Positions 10,131 to 22,362 of a stretch of DNA of 64,000 nucleotides are shown in pieces. The notes beneath the pieces are model-generated. The model worked only from the letters and a program-made list of their open reading frames with translations. It was not told the origin of the DNA and made no database searches. The stretch is from Pegoplata infirma (Eukaryota; Arthropoda; Insecta; Diptera; Anthomyiidae), in assembly GCA_963921195.1 (NCBI GenBank), contig OY992539.1:212664035-212728034 (forward strand), in the 5' to 3' direction. Within the stretch, counting starts at the first letter, position 1; every line of letters starts with the position of its first letter. The position numbers and the translations under genes are program-made.

Positions 10131-12108
10131 ACAAGTACAAATATTAAAAAAATATTTTACAAAATGTAGTCCTTTAAAACTTTAAAGTCCTTTTAAAAAG
10201 GAAACAGGATCACGAAAAGAAAAACTGTAAATGCAGTTTTACTACATTTAGTCTTTAGTTCCAAACGTATATTATATCCAGTACGTGTTCAACGACTATT
10301 TTTAATTTTTGTCGGACGGTGTATTTTTATGCGTTACAAACGGATTGACAAAGTGAGTATACCCCCATACTGTGATTGGAGGGTATTAAAAATTATCTTG
10401 CGATACATTATTCTTATTAATTTGGCAACAATTTTATGAAATCGTGCGGAGCGGCATTCGAGATGACGGTACTTCAAACTCGTCAAAAAAATTTCCAGAA
10501 ATAGCAATTTTTTCCTACGGTAACGAAATTTTTAAAAAAAATGTCAACATTTAACTCATTATTTCATAGTGTTTGTGTCAATTTTTCATTAAAACCTTAT
10601 TTGGACAGTAAAAACTTTTAAAAAAAATATTTTTTTTTTTTTAATTTCTGAATTGTATAAAAAATACCTCTATTTTTTGCAAATTTTAAATAGCGATATG
10701 ACGACAATACCGATTTTAAAAATTGTTTAATATTTGTGTTTAGCTAATAAAAAATATTAAATATTATGCTTCGCGTTACATATTATTTATTTTTTAATTT
10801 TCAAAAATCCTAATTTTGCAGGCGCCATAATTTAATCCGATTGGCTATAAATTTTTAACACCTTTTAAGTCTAGTAGAATAAAAATTTGCCCGGATTGTA
10901 AAGACAAAATCCGGGCAAACTCGAATGTAGTTGTTGCTAGAAATAACATAGAATTGTAGTGTTGGAAAGTGTCAAAATTTATTCTGTAAAAACTCTAAAT
11001 ATTCACATATATAAAAAACAGTTTTCATTAACAAGACAAACCGACATTTAAAATCCTACTGATGATAACACTAACTGGGGTGTTTGAAACCTTTATGGGA
11101 AATACCAGAAATGTCTATAATTTTTAGAAATTCAAATTTTCTTCTGCATTTTTTCAACTTGAACCCTTATAAAAATATTATATGTTTTTCTGAAGATATA
11201 TAAAAATAATAAAATGAAAAAAAATTTCCGCTGATCAAAAACCTGTGCCACGATTCGCCTAAAATGTTGTATCACATAATTTTTTGGACTAGTAGAATAC
11301 AAATTTGCCCTGACACTTGGAAAAATTGAAAGTTGAAGAAAAAATGCCACTCTAATTTATCATATTTTCACAAGATTTACAGACCGAGATTTAATCCAAA
11401 CAATTTTGGATTTTAAATAAGTTCAAAATTAGTCTACGAAAAAAAATTGTTTGAATAAACGGCAGCGAACCAAACTAAAAATCTTCTTGGAGGTTAAAAG
11501 TCAGCTATCTTTAAAATGTTCTTTGTATTAAATACAAACTCCAAAATTTATGTTTATTTTTCTATTTTATAAACAATTTAAAGTTGACATTAATTGTTGC
11601 TACGGAAACTCCTTCATGTACCATATTTCAAAATCACATAAATTCTGGAATACAACAAAATTTGTCCTCCCAAAATTTTGTAAATTCGTTTAATAAAAAA
11701 AAAATCTTCTAACCTTTATTTGATATGAAATTAACCCCCGTTTAAAATTAAATCAAAACACTGAATCATTCTTCTCCAAATTACAAACATTTATTTATAT
11801 TTTATTACACTAAAAGGCATATGTTATACAATAATACCCTAAATAACTCCAAGAATAAACTCCTTATTTGTTTTGATCTTATTTTTTCCTTTCATTCTTT
11901 TCTTTAATATTGAAAATTTTCTTTGCATTGTTCTACTCAAAAGAACATTTTGTTCAAACTGTCTTTAAACAAAATTTAAATTTATGTTTAACCAAAAAGA
12001 AACAAAAATCATAAAGGTTAAACAGCAACATTTGTGGTTGAAAAAGGAGGTATGAGATTTTAAGAAATTGAGACAAATTTTTTTGTGGTTATTTGTATTA
12101 AAGAACAT
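10131..12108. other. Unassigned sequence with element relics
   Basis: Non-coding. At 10320-10400 there is the 5' end of a HINE family D element in minus orientation (ATGCGTTACAAACGG .. TTGGAGGGTAT). At 10820-10900 the sequence is the inverse of a dispersed repeat also seen at 3733-3850 (ATTCTACTAGAC .. CCAATCGGATTAAAT). The rest (10930-12108) is AT-rich with nothing I recognise. Confidence 0.5.
10886..10919. repeat. 12-bp perfect hairpin
   Basis: TTTGCCCGGATT pairs perfectly with AATCCGGGCAAA across a 10-nt loop. This is GC-rich for the region. It lies at the edge of a dispersed repeat related to 3733-3850, so it is probably an element terminus and not a transcription terminator. Confidence 0.6.
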
Positions 12109-12116
12109 GTTTTTTG

Positions 12117-12285
12117 CATGGTTGGTTACCGTTACCCCTAAAATACCGTTACCGATTCAAAACCCTTTCAAATTGAATACCGTTACCGTTACCGATACCG
12201 CTAAAAAAAAAATTGAAATACCGTTACCGTTACCGTTACCTTTATTTTTGTCAGTATTTACCGGTATTTTACCGGTATTATTTTA
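12117..12285. promoter_or_regulatory. Left sub-terminal repeats of the hAT element
   Basis: Dense copies of TACCGTTACCG and ACCGGTATT next to the left TIR, mirrored at 18586-18738. Repeats in this position are usually transposase-binding sites in hAT elements; that role is inferred here. Confidence 0.7.
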
Positions 12286-12591
12286 ATATTTGATGTTTTT
12301 GTTTTTTCGTATATTTTAAACAAAAAAAAATAATACTAAGATACTTTTGTTAACTTGAAACCATTTTGATCACTTTACGCACTGTTTACGCATTTTAATT
12401 TATGTTGGCAACACTGTTATCCGATTTGTTTTGTTGTCACTTTCTTCGCAAAAAGCTTACGCTTTCTTTAATTCCAAATTGAAGCGCCATTTTTTGCAAC
12501 ACACAAGTGGTTAAAAATTATATCAAAGCGAAAAGTTAAAGTGGTACGAAAAATTTCAATATTATAAAACGAAAAAAATTCCTAATAAAAA

Positions 12592-12705
12592 ATGCCTAGA
12601 CCAAAGGGCAATACATACCGCCAATATTATTCTTTGGATCCTATTAATAAGTATAACCAGTGCACAATTGTAGAAAACGATAAAAAATGTGATAAAATAG
12701 TTAAA
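12592..12705 (+). CDS. hAT transposase exon 1
   Basis: 38 codons starting MPRPKGNTYRQYYSLD, chosen as the only in-frame ATG upstream of the zinc-finger cysteines. The exon ends AAA|GTAAGT, a strong donor. The 60-nt intron (12706-12765) ends TTTTAAAAG|AGT, and splicing keeps the frame into SDHGSNLASH. Confidence 0.85.
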
Positions 12706-15700
12706 GTAAGTATTAAAATTCGTAAATATAAAAATTGTATACACACTAATTATTTGTTTTAAAAGAGTGACCATGGATCAAATCTTGCCAGCCACATAAA
12801 AACCACTCATAAAAAGCTTTGGGCAAAAATAAACGAGGAAAGCAAACAACAAGAAAAGCAGATACAAGTTCCATCCACAGCATCAAAGACAAACAGGACT
12901 TTAACAAGCATGTTGAACCCAAAAGTCAATATATCTATGACCAAAGAAATACTTATCAAATCTTGCGTTGAAATGTGTACAGTCAATGGAAGACCATTCT
13001 CCATAGTAGAGGATTCCGGATTTAGAAAAATTATTGAACCTATTGTCCAAGGTGTGGGAGAGTTCACGTTAAACCGTAGAGTAATTCGGGATGAAGTTGT
13101 TAGCAAACATAAACAGGTAACAAATACCATTACAAAGGAATTGGAGGGTAAACTGATATCGCTGAAAATTGATGGCCTAACACACCTTAACCGCGCATTT
13201 CTTGGTAATTTTAAAATAATTAAAAAAAAAATTTAAAAAAAATGGTAAAATTGTTTTGAGAACGTTGGCGGTTGCAGAGTTGTTTGATCGGCACACAGGG
13301 GAATACTTGCGTGAAGTTGTGCTTCAAACTCTTAGCAATTACAAGATTACATCTGACCAAATTTATTCTTGTACCACTGATAATGGACGAAACATGCTGA
13401 AATGCATATCGCTTATTAATGAAATTAATGGTGATGAAACTAATGAGGATATTGATGTTGAAGAGAATGCAGAATTTGATAGCAATATAGAGAATTTTAA
13501 ATTTAACACAAAATGTATTGGTAAGTATATATCAAAGTATCTCACAAATATATTTTATCATGAATTAATGAGGGCGACTTTTAATAAAACGTTTAAGAAC
13601 ATTTAAAAAAAAAATTGTGGACTTAAAACTAATGTAAAAAAAAACAACGAAAAAATAAATGATTTCCACTAGGGTGTTCAATTAATCGGGTTTTTTTATT
13701 GTTCGATTAAACGATTAATCGACATTTGCCATTTTTAAATTATTCGATTAAACGAATAACATTTTAAAATTGTTCGATTAATCGAATAATTACAAATTGA
13801 GAAATTTTCGAAATTACAAGATTTTTTTTCAACAATTTTATAAAAAAAATTGGTAATTAAGTAAAAAACAGTATTAATTAGAATATTAAAACAAATCAAA
13901 ATTTAAGTTTTCTGCTAATTTGTTTGAGAAAATTAAAAAAAAATATTTTGGAGATTTGAAAAATGTGTAGAATTCAAAAACAATTTTTTTGACAAATTTA
14001 TATGGATTATCGATATAACATTTTTTTTATCTTTCTAACATAAATTTGATTTTTTTTTATCATTTAGTGCGTTTTTGCTCAAAACTCGAAACTCTGACAT
14101 ACAGTTACTGATTTGGCTTAAAATTTGGAGCGAAAATCTGAAAAAGATTTAAAATAAGGACCACTCAAGTAAACATGACTGTTTATTTTTTTAATTCCAA
14201 TGGCCACATACATTTGGGTTGTTTACTGGACTTAAAACTTTTAAAAAATTGTACATATTTCCAGAAACACTTCATGTTGTTATTATTCGATTAGTCGGCA
14301 TAATTTCTTCGATTAATCCTTTAATCGAAATTAGCAATTTTAAATTAATCGAACAATTATTCGTCTAAAATTGTTCGATTAATCGAACAAGAATTAATCG
14401 ACTGAACACCCTAATTTCCACTATATTGAATTTTGTTAGCTATTGCTATGCATTAATTTTTCATAAGACTTTAAAATGTCCAGAAAATCTATTACCAAAC
14501 TAATTTCTCAACATCTTTACATGAAACAAAAAAAAAAAAGAGTAACATTTTCTTTCGTTAGTAATAATTTTCACTTAAAACGGGTAAAAAATATAACATA
14601 AATCTATAAATTTTGATTTTGAATGAGCACTACTGAGTTCAGTAATAATACAATTTTCACCATCTTTATGCGATATCCATGATTTAACAAAATTCTTATG
14701 CATTTTGATTTTAAGATTTTGGTGTACTGCGCCAATAGTTCATAACATTAAAATTGCTATAGAAATTGTTGCATTATTTTCCTTTTATCAGATCCAATAG
14801 TATACAAATTAATTTTTTTATTTGTTTGATCACAACAATTATAAAAATATGTACTTTTTTATTAAGTTTTCAAAAAGTATTTTGTTTGTCTGACATTCTT
14901 TTTTTTTAATTTGACAATTTTCTTAATGATTAAAATAACAATAGGCAAACATAAAAACCAAACAACTTTTTGAAAATTGTCAAATAAAAAAACAAAAAGT
15001 CACGCACACAAAATACGTTTTGAAAACTAAATAAAAAAATATATATTTCCCTGCAAACAAAACGATACGACATCGATTCGCCGGTTGTATTGCCGATACG
15101 ATAAATGTTATTGCGGCAATTATCGAATTCGTATCGCCGGCGATACACCTTTCGCGAGAAACTGTTACTCGACGGCAATACATCCCGGCGATACGAAAAC
15201 GATTCGTCTTGGCGATAAAAGGGCAATATCGCCAGATAATAGTATAAACAAAAAATTATAGATTTGTATGTATCGCCGGAATATCACCAAAATGATAAAC
15301 CGGCGATACAGCTATATCGATTCTCTGAAGCTGAAAATAGACATTATTTTTTTCATTCATATTTTGGTCATGTTAACAGGACTAAACACATTTGCATTCA
15401 CCTGAAAAACATATCCGCAACATTCGCTGAATTATTTATTTTATCTTGGAATGCACATTTGTGTTTTTCGGCCAAATTTATATTCTTTTAAAGATTTCTT
15501 GTTGTGCTTAATAAAATATTTTATTTTAAATTGACAAAGAAATAAAAATGTTCAATATTTTTTTTTTTGTTTATCGCCAAAATATCGTTCGTATGAGAAA
15601 ACGGCTATATAATAAAAATACTACTTTGATTTTTTATTGAAATGATAAATTTTCGTATCGCCGCAATATCTTTTCGGCAATATATCGCCCTATTGTTTGC

Positions 15701-17755
15701 AGGGTTATAATTGTTGTGGCCAAACAAATAAAAAAAAATAATTTGTATACTATTGGATTTGATAAAAGGAAAATAATGCAAACATTCCTTTGGCAATTTT
15801 AATGTTATATTAAATTATGAACTGTTGGCGCAGTGTACAAAAATCTTAAAATCAAAATGCATAAGAATTTTGTAAAATCATGGATATCACATAAAGATGC
15901 TAAAAATGTTAATACTGCTGAACTCATAGCACTTATTGCATGTGCAAATTATTGAAAATCTTGCGTGCGGTGGTTAAGGAATACAATTTTATTTTTCCAT
16001 TATCACTTCCTCTCGAAATGCTCATTCAAAATCAAAATTTATAGATTTATGTGATAATTTTTATCCGTTTTAGGGGGAATCCATTACTTATGTAAAGTGT
16101 AATGAAAATTCAAAAATCAAAAAGACAAAAAAAGTTACTCTTTTATTGTTTCATGTAAAAATGTTCAGAAATATTTTAGTAAGTGGGACTTTACGCGCAG
16201 ACTTTATTCCTTGCACTGCATTCGAGTTTGTGGGCCAATGATAATGAATAAGAGAAGAGAACGAAGAAATTTCAAAAGGTAATTGGAAAAAAAATCAAGG
16301 AAAAAGTCTGTGTGTAAATTCCCACTAACAGATTTTCTGGACAAACTTAATTATTTTGAAGGAGAATGTTCAAATTTGTTTGTGTTTTTAGACCTTTAAG
16401 TTTCATCAAAGTCTAACTAACAAGCACTTGTGGTATTAAAAAAAAAAATACCTAACTAAATTTTGAAAAACAATTTTCTTAAAAATAGTTTAAAAATTTT
16501 ACCACAATTTAGTAAAATTCAATAAAAAGATGGAAATAATTCATGCAGCTTAAAAATTAAGCAAGGTAGAGCGACAGATCAAAAACTGGGGGTGAGCCAA
16601 TCGGTTCCGAACTAAATTAAAATATATTTTTTTTATGGTTTTAACTGCAAATTATTTTAAAATAGTGTTTTGGTTTTAAATCAGAGAATCTGTACTTATT
16701 TTGTGAAATAGAAAATTGAAAACATTTTTTAAAAAATAAATTTATTATGTCTAGGTGTACGGTGTGCAGCACACACACTTCAACTTGCTATTCATCCGAT
16801 TCTCAAAGACCCTGAAATGGACAAAGTAATTACAAAAGCAAGAAGTGTCGTAAAAAAATTAAGAACACCAAATATCAGCATTCTTTTAAAAAATCAAGGC
16901 CTTACGAAACCAGTTATTGATTGTGCAACAAGATGGTCGTCGACGTACGAAATGTTGGCCTCACTGAATGATAGCAAAATGAAAAACTTTTGTATGGATT
17001 TGTCAAAAGCTAATGATGATTTTTTTATTTCCGATGAAATGTGGTCCAATATTTCAGAAGCTGTAGCCGCACTGCGTCCAGCCAATGTGGCGACAAAAAT
17101 ATTACAAAAAGAACAGCTTACTTTTGGGGACGCATATAATGCATGGTTTTATTTAAAACTTGAATTGCAAAAAGTAAAGAATTCGTTTTCACGTAATTTG
17201 CTTCATCAGGTTGCAAGAAAAGAAGATATATTCTTTGAAAATGACGCTTTTATTAGCGCAATTTTTATGGACCCAAGATGGAACGTTATCCTTAATCATT
17301 CCTTAGTAGAACGTGCCATAAACCATATTGTTTTGATTAGTGGTAAGATGAACTCAATTTTGCAAAATGATTCTTTAGAAGTTGTTGAAGATGACACTAG
17401 CATACACAGTAACTCCTCATCAGACTGTGTTGAATCAATTTTGAAAAGCATGGAAAAGGAAAATTGTGTTTTAAGCCCAAATCATGATAAAATTCGTAAT
17501 TTACTAAACGAATTCCGAAAACAGAAGAGAATATCAAGAAATATTAACATTGTCGAGTGGTGGGAAGAAAAAAAATTTACCAATCCTGAGTTGTTTGAAT
17601 TGTCCAAAGTGCTGCTGGCAGTACCTGCAACCCAAGTGAGTGTTGAACGATTATTTTCCGGAGTAAAGTTCATTATGAATCCTAGTCGTAATAGATTGGA
17701 TGATGACAGCTTAAATGCTGTGTTAGTTGTTAGATGTAATAAAGACTTATTTTAA
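12592..17755 (+). CDS. hAT transposase gene (3 exons, one frameshift)
   Basis: A DNA transposase that would cut and re-insert its own element. Exons: 12592-12705, 12766-13520 and 16755-17755, about 620 residues, normal for hAT. Exon 1 and the start of exon 2 give an N-terminal BED-type zinc finger (Cys pair CTIVENDKKC, then the NLASHIKTTH histidines). KIDGLTH and TTDNGRNML probably carry the first two catalytic acids. The C-terminus has the hAT dimerisation block (WWEEKKF .. PATQVSVERLFSG .. RNRLDDDSL), whose ERLFS holds the likely third acid. Both introns are GT-AG and restore the reading frame exactly (KCI-G-VRCAAHTLQLA across the second). One break exists: the frame changes in the poly-A run at 13222-13231. 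This is either a real disabling indel or a sequencing error; the rest shows no stop. Confidence 0.92.
12766..13520 (+). CDS. hAT transposase exon 2 (frameshifted)
   Basis: Encodes the second half of the BED finger, the conserved RPFSIVEDSGFRKII segment, the first catalytic block KIDGLTHLNRAFLG, then RTLAVAELFDRHTGEYL and TTDNGRNMLK. The first frame is open to 13233 and the second is open from 13220 onward. They overlap only within the A-rich stretch 13220-13233, so a single indel in the 10-A run (13222-13231) explains the shift. The exon ends ATTG|GTAAGT. Confidence 0.88.
13670..14413. mobile_element. hAT-type MITE in transposase intron 2
   Basis: TAGGGTGTTCA at the left and TGAACACCCTA at the right, with the 8-bp duplication ATTTCCAC at 13662-13669 and 14414-14421. 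The first and last roughly 130 bp are built from TTCGATTAATCGAA words. There is no transposase. It sits in the intron of another hAT element and is therefore younger than that element. Confidence 0.88.
14464..16207. repeat. Fold-back arms in transposase intron 2
   Basis: The left arm (14464 to about 14865) is repeated inverted at 15705 to about 16207, including TTCTTATGCATTTTGATTTT and AATCTATAAATTTTGATTTT. The right arm has an extra stretch (about 15955-16000). The loop contains the CCCTGCAAACAA element. This inflates the intron to 3.2 kb. No terminal duplication was resolved. Confidence 0.75.
15049..15704. mobile_element. CCCTGCAAACAA element with TATCGCCGGCGATA repeats
   Basis: The ends are CCCTGCAAACAA and TTGTTTGCAGGG. 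The first 190 bp and last 60 bp are built from CGATA / TATCGCCGG words. Comparison with the opposite arm of the surrounding fold-back gives the empty site as ATATTTTTATAATTG; the two flanks (..ATTT and TTATAATTG) rebuild it with no duplicated bases. There is no coding sequence. Confidence 0.75.
16755..17755 (+). CDS. hAT transposase exon 3
   Basis: Follows the acceptor TTATTATGTCTAG at 16754. It begins VRCAAHTLQLAIHPIL, a conserved hAT motif, contains CATRWSSTYEML (the conserved RW motif), and ends with the dimerisation domain (WWEEKKF, LLAVPATQVSVERLFSG) and the stop TAA at 17753-17755. The frame is open throughout. Confidence 0.93.
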
Positions 17756-18585
17756 ATATTCTTATAAACATTAATATTTCAAATTGAAGTACAAAGCAAG
17801 TAAAATTCAGTTCAAGCTATGAATTACACTTGAATACAGTAGCATACTCCAGAAAATTAAAAAATAAATAATATAAGCTTGAACTAGAAATGTAACTTAA
17901 GTTACACTTGAATTTTTTTAAACCTCTATATTTATATTTAAACCTCAATACATTTTGATTAAAAAAATCAAATATAACAATTGACAATATCTAAAAAAAA
18001 AATATTTTTTTTTTTTTATAAAATAATTTTTAATAAATAAAATACAATTGACATTTATCTATATAATAGGTCTGTTTGTTTACCCAAATTTCTTACTATT
18101 TTTACTAAAATTGGAAAGCTTTGTTTACTTTTTGTATTGAAAATTTCCAGCTGTAGTAAAAGTAGTAAAAAATAGTAGATTGTAGTAAGGTAAACGAACA
18201 GACAAAATATGCCTGTTCGTTTGCCTTACTACAATCTCCTATTTTTTACTACTGCTGGAAATTTCAATACAAAAAGTAAATAAAACTTTCCATTTGTAGT
18301 AAATAGAAAGAAATTTGGGTGAACAAACAGACCAAATGTCAATATTATTCTTTATTCAAGTATTAAATATTTGAAAAAATAAATGAATTTAAATATTTTC
18401 CTAATGGAAGATGTTTAAGGTGACTTTTAATAAAATGATCTCTAATTACAAATAAATTATATTTTGTGATATTATAGCTTGTAGTAAAGCTATTTTTTGT
18501 TATACACATAAGTATGTATTTTTAATGCAATGAATTAATAAATAAAATTTTGTTTTTTTTTGTATTTTTTAACTTTTTTTTAAAT
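17756..18585. other. 3' flank of the transposase, with relics
   Basis: AT-rich DNA between the transposase stop and the right sub-terminal repeats. AATAAA-like signals occur (for example near 17861 and 18540) and could serve as polyadenylation sites. It contains the palindromic MITE at 18069-18333. Confidence 0.5.
18069..18333. mobile_element. 265-bp fully palindromic MITE
   Basis: GGTCTGTTTGTTTACCCAAA at the left and the matching inverse at the right; the arms of about 125 bp pair almost completely (GTAGTAAAAAATAGTAGATT against AATCTCCTATTTTTTACTAC). The flanks also show a short inverted match (GACATTT .. AAATGTC). It is nested in the hAT element. Confidence 0.82.
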
Positions 18586-18738
18586 AATACCGGTACGTAC
18601 CGGTATTGCTGTTTCGGTACCGGTAATACCGTTACCGAAACGATCTCAATACCGATACCGTTACCGTTACCGAAATAAACTAAAAAATTTTACCGTTACC
18701 GTTACCCTTACCGTTATTCGTTTCGGTAACCAACCTTG
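18586..18738. promoter_or_regulatory. Right sub-terminal repeats of the hAT element
   Basis: ACCGGTA, TACCGTTACCG and CGGTAACC copies adjoining the right TIR, mirroring 12117-12285. Confidence 0.7.
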
Positions 18739-18989
18739 GTTTTTTGTGATTTTTTTTTCTTGGGGAGAGCTCAAGAATTTGCCATTTAATTTATTAAATC
18801 TGCAGAGTAATCAAAAACGTAAATTTTTGAATATTTTTTTTTCGTTGCTAAAATAAATGATAAATGTGATGACTTTAAAATTTTGTCGCTTTTTGGATTG
18901 TCTTCTTATTTTACTTAATTTTGTGTGGTTGACTTTGGACGGCACTATGGTCCAGGCAGAGAAAAAAATTGTGTAACATTTAAAAGGAA

Positions 18990-19335
18990 CAGATTCTGAG
19001 ACATTTTTTTCCTTATAGAAATAAATCTCAGATTCTGAGACAGAATCTGAGACTTTTTTCTATAAGGAATCTGAGTCTGAGGCATCAGAATCTGAGACTC
19101 AGATTAGAATCAGATTCTGAGACATTTTTCCTTAAGAAAAAAGTCTCAGATTCTGAGACATTTTTCCTTATAAAAAAAGGTCTTAGATTCTGAAACATTT
19201 TTCCTTATAGAAAAAAGTCTCAGATTCTGAGACATTTTTCCCTTATAGAAAAAAGTCTCAGATTCTGAGACATTTTTCCTTTTAGAAAAAAGTCTAGGAT
19301 TCTGAGACATTTTTCCTTATAGAAAGAAGTCTCAA
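18990..19335. repeat. Tandem array of the bipalindromic satellite unit
   Basis: About eight units combining GTCTCAGATTCTGAGAC with TTTTTCCTTATAGAAAAAA. Period is about 37-38 bp with small indels. It belongs to the same family as the purer 35-bp array at 59519-59822 and the decayed stretches at 24.4-29.6 and 62.5-63.5 kb. Confidence 0.85.
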
Positions 19336-20060
19336 AACGACATCCTGTCCCTACTTGCCCAACAGTGATCTAGATAACTGCATATATGTTTCATATACAC
19401 AAAATATTTTTATTTTTTTGTGATATTTGGGGTGACCACAATTGATTAACCTTTTTATGAAATTTATTAACACTCATTTTCAGTTTATTTTTTTTTTTGG
19501 TTTGTTTTGCATATTTCATGCTATAAATTTTATTGAATTAAAGAACAAAAAAAAAATTGGTTGAGGGTGTTTTAATGTCCAATCAGTTTTTGGTTAAAAA
19601 CTTTTAGCGTGTGTTTCTTTTTTTTTTGGTATTTGTAAAAAGGTCTCCCCTGCTGGGCTACTGACACTGACACCATGAAGAGATTTTGGTTATTTGATAA
19701 AATCAAGAGCAAAACATAATCCATACTCCACTGAACACCCAAAGTTGTGTATGTTTTGTGTACTGCAAAGGAGTCCCTTTCTAATTTGTGGAATTTTTTT
19801 GTTTGAGGTTAAATCGACTTTTAGATGAGCTTTATTTAACTTACTTTTAGAAAAGAGGAAATTTTTATTCAGAAAACAGAGGAAGAAATTTGGAATTGGT
19901 AGAAATACTTTTTCGTTTTGAAGTCTCTGCTTGTGAAGATTTGCAGTGATATAAAATTTCGAGAAAATTTCGATATTCATTACGATCATAAAGCTTTTTT
20001 TTATTAATTTTGGAGCGAAATGCATTAGCAGGAATCATAGCTTGTGTTAAAGTTTTTAAA
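19336..20060. other. Unassigned sequence
   Basis: AT-rich. A minus-strand open frame of 111 codons (19690-20025) exists but resembles nothing I know and has ordinary AT-rich composition, so I do not call it a gene. Confidence 0.45.
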
Positions 20061-21329
20061 AATGGATTTTAAATGTATCATTATTTAACAAATTTTAAAG
20101 TTTTTTTTTTTAAGAAAAAAGCTTAGAGATTTTTGGTTGTAAAAAAATACAGCTTATTTTAGAAATATTACAAACTTTTTTATAAAAGCTCTCTAAATTT
20201 TTAATAAAAAGCTTTTAGATTTTTTTTTTTAATTTAAAGCTTTTAGAAACTTTTTGTTCAAAAATATATTCAGTTAGCATTTGGAATAAATATTTTTTTT
20301 GTTAAAAAAGAAATGTTTTTTTGAGAAAACTAATCTTACTATTCAATCAAAAGCTTTAAGAATTCTTTTAATAAAAAAAGTAGATCTTTTGCATTATTAG
20401 TAATTCATGAAAACCTTCAAATCACAAATCTAAGGTTTTAAGCTTTTTTAAATTTAAGGCTTTTAGAAAGTTTTTGCTGACTTGTTGTTTTAGGTAAATA
20501 AACTTTAGAAAAAAACAAAACTTTTTTTGGGAAAAGCTTTGATTTTTTTTTTTTTGAAAAAATAGTTTTTCGAGTAAAACCTTTCCATTCATTCAATCAA
20601 ATACTCTAAAATTTCTTTGAATAAAAAAATATATCTATTGCATTATTAGTAACACATAAAAAGCTTTAAAATAATAAAAATATAGATTTTAAGCTTTTTA
20701 AATTTAATGCTTTTTAAATTCATTATTATTCGTAATTCATAAAAACCTCTCAAATAGTAAATCTAAAGTTTTTTAGCTTTTTTAAATTATTTTTAATAAG
20801 TTTTTGCTGACTTTTTTTCTAGATAAATAATTTTTTAGATAAATAAACTTTAGAAAAAAAACTTAAAACTTTTTTTTGGAAAAGCTTTGATTTTTTTTAT
20901 GTAAATTTTTTTTTTTTAAAACCTTTCAATTTATTTAATTAAAAACTTTTAAATTTTTTTGAATAAAAAAGTATATCTATTGCATTATTAGTGAAACGTA
21001 CTTAAGATTTCCAATAATAAAACTATGGATTTTAAGCTTTTTTAAAATTAAAGCTTTAAGCGTAGAACTTTTTAGATAAGTAAACTTTAGAAAAAACTGA
21101 AAGCTTTTTCGTAAAAAGCCTATAATTTTTTTAATACAGCTTTTTTCCAGAAAACCTTTCAATTTATTTAATCAAAAGCTTTAAGAATTCTTTGCATAAA
21201 AAAGTAGAGCTATTGCATTATAAGTAATACATCAAAAGCCTTCAAATTAAAAAACTAAAGTTACTCAGTGGTAGTGGTAATTGGTGGGGACAAATTTTCT
21301 GTCGAAAATATGTTTAAAAATTAATTTTT

Positions 21330-21914
21330 ATGCTTTTTGCACTAAAGAAAGAGAAGTTTATTATTATTTAAACAATTTTTTTTAATCCACGGCCACAAAA
21401 AGGGGGGGGGGGGTGTTCTTATACTTTTTGCTCTAAAGAAATACAAGTTTATCATTAAAAAAAAAAAATATATTCCACGCCCATAAAAGGGGCGGATCGA
21501 AAAAACTACATTTTCTAATCCTCTGGGTCCAAATGCAGGACTTTGAACTTCTTGTAGCATAAAAATGTTGCATTTGTTAAACAAAAACACAAAAAATCGT
21601 GTGAAAAAATGGTATTTTTAGAGGTTGGTTTAGTTCTTCAAGGGGGAACTTTTTCCTCCTGGCTCCATTTTGCTCATTTACGAGCTTAACCTGCCTAGGA
21701 ACATAAGACATATTCGTGCAAATTTTTAGGAGTCTAGCTCTTTTATTTTGGACTGCATCGTGTTAACTATAGACGGACGGACAAACTCGTATGTCTTAGA
21801 GATCACTGATCATAAATATATATACTTTATTTGGTCTTACACCGAAATTTGGATGCGTTACACACGGAATGACAAAGTGAGTATACCCCCATACTGTAGT
21901 TGGAGGGTATAAAA
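21330..21914 (-). mobile_element. HINE family D, partial, minus strand
   Basis: Read on the minus strand it starts TATACCCTCCAACTACAG (right end, 21912) and continues TCACTTTGTCATTCCGTGTG. It then has a short GTCY remnant and a body shared with 42112-42670, 46255-46735 and 55173-56035. The hairpin end is missing. The distal part carries a tandem duplication of about 100 bp (CACTAAAGAAAGAGAAG / CTCTAAAGAAATACAAG). Confidence 0.75.
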
Positions 21915-22362
21915 ACTTAAGAAAAAACCTGGAAACTTTTGTGGAGAAAAGCGTTAATTTTTTCAATAAAAAGCTTTAGAGTTTTTTAAAATATTGGAGC
22001 ATTTAAATTATTTAAAATAAATAAAAACTGTTTTGTTGATTAAAAGCTTTAAGAATTTTAAATTAAAAGCTTTTATATTTTTTTAAGACAAAGCTATTCA
22101 AAAATTGTTGCTGAATGATATTCTTCAAATACTTTCACTTATTTAAAATATTTCCTGTTAACTTTTGAAGTTTTTTTTTCGATAAAAAGCTTTCAGAATT
22201 TTTAATTCAAAACTTTTTTAAACTTAAAGCTTTCATAAAGTTTTTGCTGACATGTATATTAAACATACACAATTTTTTAGAAAGAGGTTTTTTAAAGAAA
22301 AGCTTTAAGTTAAGTCAATTTAAAGCTTTTAGAATTTTTTTGAATAAAGAAAAGAACATTAT

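Larger units (their letters stand above)
12117..18738 (+). mobile_element. hAT transposon, nearly complete, 6.6 kb
   Basis: The ends are CATGGTTGGTTACCG and CGGTAACCAACCTTG, which are inverted repeats with one mismatch. A perfect 8-bp duplication GTTTTTTG lies at 12109-12116 and 18739-18746. Just inside each end are 150-170 bp of TACCGTTACCG / ACCGGTATT repeats. Between them is a spliced transposase gene (12592-17755) in plus orientation. The length is inflated by a 3.2-kb intron that has taken in other elements and by a MITE at 18069-18333. TIR, duplication length and protein agree on hAT. Confidence 0.95.

Noticed and set aside
12900..13236. Exon 2 frameshift explained by a short intron
   Set aside because: No GT-AG pair in 13205-13260 restores the RTLAV frame; an indel in the A-run is simpler.
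14930..15226. Overlapping minus-strand open frames
   Set aside because: They lie in the CGATA-repeat end of the CCCTGCAAACAA element inside an intron.
19690..20025. 111-codon minus-strand open frame
   Set aside because: No recognisable motif, AT-rich codon use like the surroundings, no supporting signals; length is possible by chance in 64 kb.
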